64,000 nucleotides of DNA, from the NCBI RefSeq assembly GCF_009720865.1, contig NZ_WNLA01000005.1:186001-250000 (forward strand), in the 5' to 3' direction. The notes beneath the pieces are model-generated. The model saw only the letters and a program-made list of their open reading frames with translations. It made no database searches and was not told the origin of the DNA. Source of the stretch: Pseudoduganella ginsengisoli (lineage in GTDB: Bacteria > Pseudomonadota > Gammaproteobacteria > Burkholderiales > Burkholderiaceae_D). Position 1 is the first letter of the stretch. The number at the start of each line of letters is the position of its first letter. Of this stretch, positions 1 to 7,014 are shown piece after piece. The position numbers and the translations under genes were made by a program.

Positions 1-689
1 GGCCCCAGGTGAACATGCTGTTCGATGGCCATGCGCTGTTCCAGCCTTTGCCGCTGGCGCAAGCGTTTCCCATGTTTGAATGGGGGTTGAACTGGTGCGT
101 GGCGAACCGGGCCCACCGTTACCTGATGATTCATGCCGCCGTGCTGGAACGCGGCGGGCGCGCCGTGATCTTGCCGGCGCCGCCGGGATCGGGCAAAAGC
201 ACGCTGTGCGCGGCACTGGCGCACCGCGGGTGGCGCTTGCTGTCCGATGAGCTGACCCTGGTGCGGCCGGACGATGGCTTGATCGTGCCCGTGCCCCGTC
301 CCATCAGCCTGAAAAATGCGTCGATCACCGTCATGCAGCAATACCTGGATCAGCCAGTGTTCAGCCCCCCCGTGGCCGATACCATGAAAGGCACGGTGGC
401 CCACTTGCGCACGCCCACCGACGCCGTGACGCGCGGCGCCGAATGCGCGCGGCCCGGATGGATCGTCTTCCCCCGCTACGAGGCCGGTGCAGCGTCCACT
501 CTGGAAACACTGGAGCGCGCCCACACGCACATGGAAATGGCCAAGAACGCCTTTAATTACAGCTTGCTGGGCGCCCGCGGCTTTGACATGCTGGCCGACC
601 TGGTCAGCCATGTGCGCAGTTACCGCTATACCTACAGTGCATTGGATGACGCCATGGCAGTGTTTGACGAGTTGGCGGCCCAGCCATGA
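1..689 (+). CDS. HprK-related kinase A, exosortase A cluster (5' end cut by window)
   Basis: The reading frame is open back to the first base (first full codon at position 3), so the gene starts outside the window and only about 228 C-terminal residues are seen. The visible part has a P-loop, PAPPGSGKST, encoded near 175-204, in the setting IHAAVLERGGRAVILPAPPG typical of HprK-related kinases. The stretch GWRLLSDELTLV matches the second conserved block of that family. HprK-related kinase A is a recurrent accessory of XrtA (exosortase A) polysaccharide loci; its substrate is not established. The stop overlaps the next start by 4 bp (ATGA), implying translational coupling with the nucleotidyltransferase. 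The family assignment is recognised from sequence; kinase activity is inferred. Confidence 0.85.
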   Translation, partial: PQVNMLFDGHALFQPLPLAQAFPMFEWGLNWCVANRAHRYLMIHAAVLERGGRAVILPAPPGSGKSTLCAALAHRGWRLLSDELTLVRPDDGLIVPVPRPISLKNASITVMQQYLDQPVFSPPVADTMKGTVAHLRTPTDAVTRGAECARPGWIVFPRYEAGAASTLETLERAHTHMEMAKNAFNYSLLGARGFDMLADLVSHVRSYRYTYSALDDAMAVFDELAAQP

Positions 690-1798
690 CAACCTTGCCG
701 CTGGCCGTCATGGCCTTCCGTGATCCGCGCTGCCTGGCCGGACTGTCTGCGCCCGAATGGCACTTGCTGTTACGCCAGTTGATTGCCTGCAACCTCAATG
801 CCCGGCTGTATTACATGCTGGAACAGCGCGGCGAACTGGCGCTAGTTCCGCCGCCCGTGCGCGAACATTTGGAATGGGTGCGTGTTATTGCCGAGAGGCA
901 CACGCAGGCAGCCCTGTGGGAAGTGCGGCAAATCCGTATGGCGCTGGCCGGCATCGGCGTGCCGCTGATCTTGCTGAAAGGCGCCGCGTATACGATCGCC
1001 CGCCTGCCGTCCGCGCCCGGACGGCTGTATTCCGACATCGATATTCTGGTCGATGAAGCGCAATTGCCGGACGTGGAGTCCGAGCTGATGCTCAGTGGCT
1101 GGGCCTCCACGCACCATGATGCGTATGACCAGCGCTATTACCGGGAATGGATGCATGAATTGCCGCCCATGGTGCATGTGCACCGGCAAACCGCCATCGA
1201 CGTCCACCATGCCATCTTGCCCCGCACGGCGCCCGTGCATCCTGATCCTGCCAGGCTGCGCGCCGGCGCCGTACCGGTGCCGGACATGGAGGGCGTCTAC
1301 GTGCTGGCGCCGGAAGACATGGTGCTGCACAGTGCGACCCACTTGTTCTTTGACGGCGACCTGGATCACGGCTTGCGCGACCTGGTCGACCTCGATGCGC
1401 TGTTGCGCCATTTCGCCAGCCGTCCCGGCTTTTGGGCGGGGCTGGCGGAGCGCGCCCGGCTATTGCAGTTAACGCGCCCCTTGTTTTACGCGCTGCGCTA
1501 TACGTCCAGCCTGCTGGGTACGCCATTGCCGCCGGAAGCCGTGGAAGCCGGCGAGGCAGGCCGCCCTAATTCTTTGCTTCTGGCATTGATGGATGGCTTG
1601 TTTCACCGTGCACTGATGCCGATGCACACCAGCTGCAATGACCGGTGGAGTGGCACGGCCCGCTTCCTCATTTATTTGCGGGGCAACTGGCTGCGCATGC
1701 CGCCGCTCTTGTTGGCGCGCCATTTGTTCCATAAGGCATTTATTTCGCCCAAGAAAAAGGACGAAGACTTGTTGGCGCGCGCAGAAGGTGATGCGTAA
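686..1798 (+). CDS. Nucleotidyltransferase family protein (XrtA cluster)
   Basis: A 370-residue protein with the minimal nucleotidyltransferase signature YSDIDILV at about residues 115-122, preceded by LLKGAAY. This fits the NTP_transf_5-type family that commonly follows HprK-related kinase A in exosortase A loci. The two Asp residues of the SDIDI motif would bind the metal. No signal peptide or membrane segment is seen, so it should be cytoplasmic. It overlaps the kinase gene by 4 bp. The transferred group and the acceptor (protein or sugar) cannot be told from sequence. Confidence 0.8.
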   Translation: MTTLPLAVMAFRDPRCLAGLSAPEWHLLLRQLIACNLNARLYYMLEQRGELALVPPPVREHLEWVRVIAERHTQAALWEVRQIRMALAGIGVPLILLKGAAYTIARLPSAPGRLYSDIDILVDEAQLPDVESELMLSGWASTHHDAYDQRYYREWMHELPPMVHVHRQTAIDVHHAILPRTAPVHPDPARLRAGAVPVPDMEGVYVLAPEDMVLHSATHLFFDGDLDHGLRDLVDLDALLRHFASRPGFWAGLAERARLLQLTRPLFYALRYTSSLLGTPLPPEAVEAGEAGRPNSLLLALMDGLFHRALMPMHTSCNDRWSGTARFLIYLRGNWLRMPPLLLARHLFHKAFISPKKKDEDLLARAEGDA

Positions 1799-1880
1799 CG
1801 CGCGTCTTACGTTAGCTCAAATTTACGCTGTTCAGTTGCTACAATGACTGTTGTGCTGTCTGTCATGGGGAGCAGCAGTC

Positions 1881-2726
1881 ATGAAGCGAGAGACGTGCTT
1901 TATCGTATTGTGGGCAGCATGTGCCGCCGGCGCGGCTGCACCATCCGATGACACGGCAGCGGACCTGATGGCCAGCGCCGCCCGTTATGAACATGGCGAA
2001 GGCGTGGCGCGCGATCCTGCCCATGCGCGGGAATTGTATTGCGAAGCAGCACGCATGGGATCGGCGCCGGCCCAGTATGCGCTGGGCTGGATGCTGGCCA
2101 ATGGCCGCGGCGGTCCCCGCGATGATGGCAGCGCCCGCCACTTGTTTGCGCTGGCTGCAGCCCAAGGTCACGCGCAGGCGCAAACCATGATGGGGCAAAT
2201 GACGGCGCTGCCCGTCGCGCCGGCTTGCCTGTTGCCGGCATTGCCACCCCCGCCGAAATTTGAATTGCCGCCTGTGTCGCTGTGGACGCCGAATCCGCAA
2301 GTGGCGCGGCTGGTGGGGCGCCTGGCGCCGGAATTCAATGTCGATCCCTTGCTGGCGCTGGCCATCATTTCCGTTGAGTCCGGTTTTAACAGCCGCGCGG
2401 TCTCACCCAGGCAGGCGCAGGGCCTGATGCAGTTGATTCCTGAAACCGCGCAGCGTTTCCAGGTGCGGGATGTGTTCAATGAGGAACAAAACGTGCGCGG
2501 AGGTCTCGCTTACCTCCGCTGGCTGCTGGCTTATTTCAAGGGCAATGTTACTCTAGTGACAGCCGCATATAATGCTGGTGAGAAAGCCGTTGACCGTTAT
2601 GGTGGTGTGCCGCCGTATCCGGAAACGCGCGATTACGTGAAAAAAATTTCCACCTTGTATCACCAAACCGTCCACCCTTATCAACGCGACCTGTTGCCAG
2701 TGACATCGCCCATAGCCGCCAAGTGA
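1881..2726 (+). CDS. Lytic transglycosylase with Sel1 repeats (SLT domain)
   Basis: The ATG at 1881 is chosen because GGGGAG lies about 8 nt upstream and the protein then begins with a signal-peptide-like MKRETCFIVLWAACAAGAAA. Residues ~25-100 contain Sel1-type TPR units (ARYEHGEGVARDPAHARELY, APAQYALGWMLANG). Residues ~145-265 are a transglycosylase SLT domain: the catalytic Glu is in SVESGF, followed by SPRQAQGLMQL and AAYNAGEKAV. Such enzymes cleave peptidoglycan glycan strands in the periplasm, which in XrtA loci may make room for export machinery (inference). A possible -10 box TACAAT near 1839 suggests its own promoter. It is 6 nt from the next gene. Confidence 0.88.
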   Translation: MKRETCFIVLWAACAAGAAAPSDDTAADLMASAARYEHGEGVARDPAHARELYCEAARMGSAPAQYALGWMLANGRGGPRDDGSARHLFALAAAQGHAQAQTMMGQMTALPVAPACLLPALPPPPKFELPPVSLWTPNPQVARLVGRLAPEFNVDPLLALAIISVESGFNSRAVSPRQAQGLMQLIPETAQRFQVRDVFNEEQNVRGGLAYLRWLLAYFKGNVTLVTAAYNAGEKAVDRYGGVPPYPETRDYVKKISTLYHQTVHPYQRDLLPVTSPIAAK

Positions 2727-2732
2727 GTCCAT

Positions 2733-4358
2733 ATGACCCCGCCACTCGACCCTAATCCTCTCGACCTTGCCTGCGCCGCCTGGCGCGCCATTCCCGGCGT
2801 TGCGGAAGTGTTGTCGCAAGAAGCCGCCCAGCAAGCTTATGGCGCGGATACGGGCGGCAGCACCCGCACCATCCGCGCGGCTGTCCGTATCGTCCAGAAT
2901 GACGGGGAAGATACCTGCGTCTCGGCTGTCATGCGTGTTGCCAGTCAGCATGGCATTGCCGTTCACCCGATCAGCACGGGCCACAACTGGGGGTACGGCA
3001 CGGCCTTGCCGGCCGGCGACGGCAGCGTGATCCTCGACTTGGGCGGGCTGAAAGAAATGAATTTTGATGCGGAGCTGGGCGTAGTGACGTTGCAGCCTGG
3101 CGTCACGCAGGCAATGCTGGCGGAATTCCTAGATGCCAACAACCACCAATACATGGTGCCGGTCACCGGCGCCGGCCCCAGCTGCAGCTTGCTCAGCAAT
3201 GCGCTGGAGCGGGGTTATGGCGTGACGCCGCACACGGACCACTTTGGCGCCGTGACGGATATCGAAGCTGTGCTGGCCGATGGCAGCCTGTACCGCACGA
3301 CGTTGCGCGAAGCGGGGACGAAAGAGCTGGCGAGCCTGTTCAAGTGGGGTCTCGGCCCGCATACGGCGCCACTGTTTACGCAAAGCGGGTATGGCGTCGT
3401 GACGCGCATGAGCATTGTGCTGGCGCGCCGGCCCGAAGTCGTCAAAGTGTGCCTGTTCAACTTGAAAGATGATGCGCTGCTGGAAACTGCAGTGGAACGC
3501 GTGCGCCATATCCTGCGTTCGCTGCCGGGCACGGTGGGCGGTATCAATTTGATGAACCGGCACCGCGTGCTGGCCATGAATGCGCCGTATCCGGATACGC
3601 CGCCGGACGGCAATGGCCAGATTCCGCTGGACGTGATTGAAACCCTCGGCCGCCAATACCAGATCGCGCCGTGGACTGGCTTTTGCACGCTGTATGGCAC
3701 CAAGACCATGGTGGCGGCCGCGCAAAAGGAAATCAAACGGGCGCTGGCCGGCGTTGGCACGCGCATGTTGTTCTTGAGTCCTGGCAATGCCCGCACGTTG
3801 GCCAAGCTGGCGAAATTGTTGCCTGGTGGCGCCGGGCAGCGGCTCGGCAGTACGGCGGCGACCCTGGCCAAGTCGCTGGACCTGGTGGCGGGGCGTCCCA
3901 ATGAAACCGCGCTGCCGCTGGCGTACTGGCGCAATCCCGGCAAGCAGCCGGATGATGGACGCGATCCTGGCCGCGATGGCTGCGGCTTGCTGTGGTACGC
4001 GCCGCTGGTGCCGATGCGGCCGCAATATGCGCGAGCGTATGTGAATCTGGTGACGCGCGTGGCGAAAAAGCACGGCATGGAACCGCTGCTGACGTTTACT
4101 TCCGTTAATGAACGTCTATTCGACAGTACGGTGCCGCTGCTGTTTGACCGCAGCCAGCCGGAAGCGGTGGCGCGGGCGCGTGCTTGTTACAAGGAATTAC
4201 TGGAAGAAGGGCGCAAGATCGGCGTGTTCCCATACCGGGTCGGCGTCGATACCATGGCCGCCATTAAGGTCAACCAGACGCATTCGGCAGCTTTCCATGC
4301 CAAACTCAAGCAAGCGCTGGATCCCGCCAACCTGGTGGCGCCTGGACGTTACCAATAA
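2733..4358 (+). CDS. FAD-binding oxidoreductase, VAO/PCMH type
   Basis: A 541-residue flavoprotein. The N-terminal half is a PCMH-type FAD-binding domain with HPISTGHNWGYG near residues 75-86, and a second block PVTGAGPSCSLLSNALERGY near residues 140-165. The C-terminus DPANLVAPGRY is the usual ending of vanillyl-alcohol-oxidase/p-cresol-methylhydroxylase-like enzymes. No signal peptide is seen. Start ATG 2733 is 6 nt after the transglycosylase stop with AGTGAG as a modest ribosome site, so the two genes are probably co-transcribed. Substrate unknown; phenolic or sugar-lactone substrates are typical of the superfamily. Transcription ends at the palindromic terminator just downstream. Confidence 0.8.
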   Translation: MTPPLDPNPLDLACAAWRAIPGVAEVLSQEAAQQAYGADTGGSTRTIRAAVRIVQNDGEDTCVSAVMRVASQHGIAVHPISTGHNWGYGTALPAGDGSVILDLGGLKEMNFDAELGVVTLQPGVTQAMLAEFLDANNHQYMVPVTGAGPSCSLLSNALERGYGVTPHTDHFGAVTDIEAVLADGSLYRTTLREAGTKELASLFKWGLGPHTAPLFTQSGYGVVTRMSIVLARRPEVVKVCLFNLKDDALLETAVERVRHILRSLPGTVGGINLMNRHRVLAMNAPYPDTPPDGNGQIPLDVIETLGRQYQIAPWTGFCTLYGTKTMVAAAQKEIKRALAGVGTRMLFLSPGNARTLAKLAKLLPGGAGQRLGSTAATLAKSLDLVAGRPNETALPLAYWRNPGKQPDDGRDPGRDGCGLLWYAPLVPMRPQYARAYVNLVTRVAKKHGMEPLLTFTSVNERLFDSTVPLLFDRSQPEAVARARACYKELLEEGRKIGVFPYRVGVDTMAAIKVNQTHSAAFHAKLKQALDPANLVAPGRYQ

Positions 4359-4366
4359 GCCGAAAA

Positions 4367-4394
4367 AAAACTGCCCGGCATGCCGGGCAGTTTT
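4367..4394. terminator. Bidirectional rho-independent terminator
   Basis: A perfect 28-bp palindrome: AAAACTGCCCGGCA followed by its exact reverse complement. It lies between convergent genes (FAD oxidoreductase on +, PEP-CTERM protein on -), gives a T-run on both strands and so can terminate both transcripts. Confidence 0.9.
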
Positions 4395-4412
4395 ACTGGT
4401 CGAACGAGACGA

Positions 4413-5201
4413 TTAAGCCTTGTTGCTGCGGCGACGCACAGCGCTGGCGCCCAGCAGGCCCAGGCCCAGCAGTGCCAGCGAACCTGGCTCAGGAATGGTG
4501 TTGCCTTTCAGCGAACCGTTACCGCCAGCCGAATAAGCCGTGTCAGGCTCGAAGAATGCATTCGCCGTGTACGCGAGCGTATTTGGCATGAAATTGCCGG
4601 CAGCAGAACCGCCGATCACTTCCAGAACCGCGCTGACGACGCCGTCGGTCACGTCACCGCTCTTGAAGGCAACGGAATTGATCTTCAGGTCGAGCCACAG
4701 CGAACCCGAGACGGCATCGTTAACTGCAGCTTGGCTGTCAACTGGAGGGTTGAAGTCAGGGGTCAGGCTGTTGACATACAGGCGTGCCCATGCGTTGGTA
4801 ACATCAAAAGTTTGATTGTTGTTCAAACCGATGCCGCCAAAGGCGTAGGTCACTTCGCAATTCGTGCAGAAGTTTTTGCCGTTAGCGTAGCTGTTGGCAT
4901 TGACGCGATAAACTTGGCCAGCGCCCTTCAGGTAAAAACCGGTAGCGGACGACGAGCCATTCAGGCTGGAGAAAACGGTGCCGATCGAGACCGCGTCAGT
5001 GAAATCAGGGGCGGTGCCAGCAGTCTCAACTTTGGTACCGAACCATTGGGTGAAGTCATACTGAGCGATGAAATCTTTCTCCGAACCTTTTACATAGTCC
5101 GGATCCCAGGTCACGCCACCAACCGTAATCGGGGTAGCTTGTGCAGCGGAAAAGGCCAGTGCCAGCGCAGAACCGATCATCGCTTTTTTGAGCAGTTTCA
5201 T
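4413..5201 (-). CDS. PEP-CTERM sorting domain protein
   Basis: A 262-residue secreted protein. ATG 5201 is chosen because AAGGAG sits a few bases upstream and the product then starts with a clean signal peptide, MKLLKKAMIGSALALAFSAA. The C-terminus is a complete PEP-CTERM signal: IPEP, then the hydrophobic stretch GSLALLGLGLLGASAV, then the basic tail RRRSNKA. This is the substrate tag of exosortase (here presumably XrtA), which cleaves after export. The body is rich in Asn, Gly, Thr and Ser and was not recognised; in this group such proteins are often linked to flocculation or surface polymer. A sigma-54 promoter lies about 60 nt upstream of the start. Confidence 0.9.
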   Translation of the reverse strand: MKLLKKAMIGSALALAFSAAQATPITVGGVTWDPDYVKGSEKDFIAQYDFTQWFGTKVETAGTAPDFTDAVSIGTVFSSLNGSSSATGFYLKGAGQVYRVNANSYANGKNFCTNCEVTYAFGGIGLNNNQTFDVTNAWARLYVNSLTPDFNPPVDSQAAVNDAVSGSLWLDLKINSVAFKSGDVTDGVVSAVLEVIGGSAAGNFMPNTLAYTANAFFEPDTAYSAGGNGSLKGNTIPEPGSLALLGLGLLGASAVRRRSNKA

Positions 5202-5260
5202 AAAAAATCTCCTTGTTGGATTCAAAACGCTTGCCATATTGGCCAGCACACTCAACATTA

Positions 5261-5276
5261 AGCAATTCGCATGCCA
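5261..5276 (-). promoter_or_regulatory. Sigma-54 (-24/-12) promoter of the PEP-CTERM gene
   Basis: Read on the minus strand this is TGGCATGCGAATTGCT, matching the RpoN consensus TGGCAC-N5-TTGCW with GG and GC separated by exactly 10 nt. The predicted start lies near 5250, giving a leader of about 50 nt that ends at the AAGGAG ribosome site. XrtA/PEP-CTERM systems usually encode the PrsK/PrsR pair, PrsR being a sigma-54 activator, so this fits known biology of the system; PrsR itself is not in the window. Confidence 0.75.
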
Positions 5277-5444
5277 AGCAGTGAAAAGATTTGCAAGTAT
5301 TTGAATTAATAGGATTTTGAAAAAAACATGCGCGAATGCGAATGGATTTCAAGTCAGCAGCTGTAAAGAATTCCGACACATTGATCCAGCGTATCGCCGG
5401 GGCGTGACCATGCTCATGGCGCTGGCTTCGCGCAGCCGGAGACC

Positions 5445-6095
5445 TTACTTGGTTTTGTTGAGCAGGCGGTCGGTCAAGCTGGCAGCGTCGGCCGGCGGCA
5501 GGAAGTGCGGATACAGCGAACGCACGGTACTGGTGGGAGATGCGGTGCCGCCCAGCTTGGCAATTTGCTCAGCCACGTGGTCCATGCTGGTCCACAGCAG
5601 GAAACTGGGTGCGTTGACCCGCTTGTTGATGCGCTGTTCGCCCAGGCACTGGAAGCCCAGCATGGTTTCGTAATAGCGGCGGTGGCGTGGATTGACTTCA
5701 ATAAACACGTCCGTACAGCGGTGCTTGGTATGGCTGTAGATAAACATCACGTGGCACAGCGATGCCAGTGTCTGCCGGGAATTGGCGCCCGGCGCGATGG
5801 CCAGCTTGGTGATTTCGCACACGCGGCCTCCCTGCATGCGGTAGCCGTCAATCACATCCTTGAAATCCGCGTCGGCCAGCAAGCCCTCGGCCGAGTCAAA
5901 ACCCAGCGTCACCGTGCCTACTGTTTCGCCCCGTTCCGTGGCAAACAGTGTGACGCGATGCGGATGTTCTTCCACCCGGTGCGTGCCGGCATAGCCGCGC
6001 CACGCGTACATCTTCCCCAGCAACTGACTGGCGGAAAATCGCGTTTCGTCGGTATCGGCAAGGCGGATGCTATGCGCAGGGTCAGGGATAGTCAC
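5445..6095 (-). CDS. PEP-CTERM/exosortase-associated acyltransferase (FeeM-like), copy 2
   Basis: A 216-residue GNAT-fold acyltransferase of the exosortase-associated, N-acyl-amino-acid-synthase (FeeM)-like group. Diagnostic blocks are RLADTDETRFSAS at the N-terminus, KMYAWRGY, GRVCEITKLAIAPG and DVFIEVNPRHRRYYETMLGF. The GTG start at 6095 is the only good candidate; it has no clear ribosome site, so translation may depend on the upstream gene. It is 51 nt downstream of a close paralogue with the same blocks. FeeM-type enzymes move a long-chain acyl group from an acyl carrier protein to an amine; an ACP gene lies at 13930 in the same locus. Confidence 0.85.
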   Translation of the reverse strand: MTIPDPAHSIRLADTDETRFSASQLLGKMYAWRGYAGTHRVEEHPHRVTLFATERGETVGTVTLGFDSAEGLLADADFKDVIDGYRMQGGRVCEITKLAIAPGANSRQTLASLCHVMFIYSHTKHRCTDVFIEVNPRHRRYYETMLGFQCLGEQRINKRVNAPSFLLWTSMDHVAEQIAKLGGTASPTSTVRSLYPHFLPPADAASLTDRLLNKTK

Positions 6096-6113
6096 CGGGA
6101 AAATATAACAGAA

Positions 6114-6153
6114 CCCGCATGATGCGGGCGCACGGCTGAGGCTGCCTCAGCCG
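6114..6153. other. Two adjacent hairpins between the acyltransferase genes
   Basis: CCCGCAT-G-ATGCGGG (6114-6128) and CGGCTGAGG-CTG-CCTCAGCCG (6133-6153) are perfect inverted repeats. The second covers the stop codon of the upstream acyltransferase. Neither is followed by a T-run on the minus strand, so attenuation or mRNA processing between the paralogues is more likely than full termination. Confidence 0.6.
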
Positions 6154-6908
6154 CCAGGTTGATCCAATTTCAGCAAGCGGTTTGCCAGGCCGGTTTCTTC
6201 TCGGCGCGACAGGAAGTACGGATACAGTGAGCGTTCATTGCCCGGATGGTCGCTGGTACCGCCCAGCCGCGCAATCTCCGCATTGACGTGCGCCATACTA
6301 ACCCATAACAGGTACGCCGGGGCATCGACTCGCGGATTCGTGCGCACATCGCCGATCGCCTTAAATCCCAGCATGGCTTCGTAATAGCGGCGGTGGCGCG
6401 GATTGACTTCAATGAACACGTCTGTGCAATGGTGGCGGTAATGCGCAAAGATAAATAAGACGTGGAACAGCGAGGCCAGCGCCATTTTGGAGCGCAGCGT
6501 GGGATCAAACGCCAGCTTGGTAATTTCGCAGACCTTGCCGCCGCGCAAACGCACTTTCTGAATTTCGTCGTGGAAAATCTCATCGGCCAGTATGCCGGCA
6601 TCGGAATCAATGCCGATGGTGACGGTCCCAATCACATTGCCCTTGTCCGTGGCAGACAAGGTAATGCGGTTGGGATTTTCTTCGACCTTGTGCTTGTCGC
6701 CATAGCCACGCCAGCCATACATCTTGTTGATCAACATGCTGGCGGAATTACGTCCGACATCGGTGTCGGCAAGACGGATGGCAAAATGATCTTGCTGCAT
6801 GATGACTTCGTTGCCAAGGGCAAGCGGTTCCATGCAGACGACGTGGGATCGGGGGGCCGGCGGCTTGATGGTCAAGCCGTGCTCTGGCGCCTCGTCATTG
6901 TGGTCCAT
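6147..6908 (-). CDS. PEP-CTERM/exosortase-associated acyltransferase (FeeM-like), copy 1
   Basis: A 253-residue paralogue of the gene at 5445. It has the same blocks (RLADTDVGRNSAS, KMYGWRGYGDKHKVEENP, GKVCEITKLAFDPT, DVFIEVNPRHRRYYEAMLGF) plus an N-terminal extension of about 37 residues (MDHNDEAPEHGLTIKPPAP). The ATG at 6908 is supported by AGGAG 7 nt upstream. As a FeeM-like enzyme it is expected to take an acyl chain from acyl-ACP. Two adjacent copies suggest two acceptors or two chain lengths (inference). It is the first gene of the pair; about 100 nt without a gene separate it from prsT. Confidence 0.87.
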   Translation of the reverse strand: MDHNDEAPEHGLTIKPPAPRSHVVCMEPLALGNEVIMQQDHFAIRLADTDVGRNSASMLINKMYGWRGYGDKHKVEENPNRITLSATDKGNVIGTVTIGIDSDAGILADEIFHDEIQKVRLRGGKVCEITKLAFDPTLRSKMALASLFHVLFIFAHYRHHCTDVFIEVNPRHRRYYEAMLGFKAIGDVRTNPRVDAPAYLLWVSMAHVNAEIARLGGTSDHPGNERSLYPYFLSRREETGLANRLLKLDQPGG

Positions 6909-7014
6909 GGGATTTCTCCTGGGTACTGCGTCGGTAGGGAAGAGGGGCGGGCTGAAGCTTATCGTACCGCTCCCTTAGCACATCGGCAAATCAAATGTCT
7001 GCCGTGCGCCACCA

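Noticed and set aside
4380..5261. Plus-strand ORF opposite the PEP-CTERM gene
   Set aside because: The minus-strand frame has a signal peptide, a complete PEP-CTERM tail, a ribosome site and a sigma-54 promoter; the plus frame has none.
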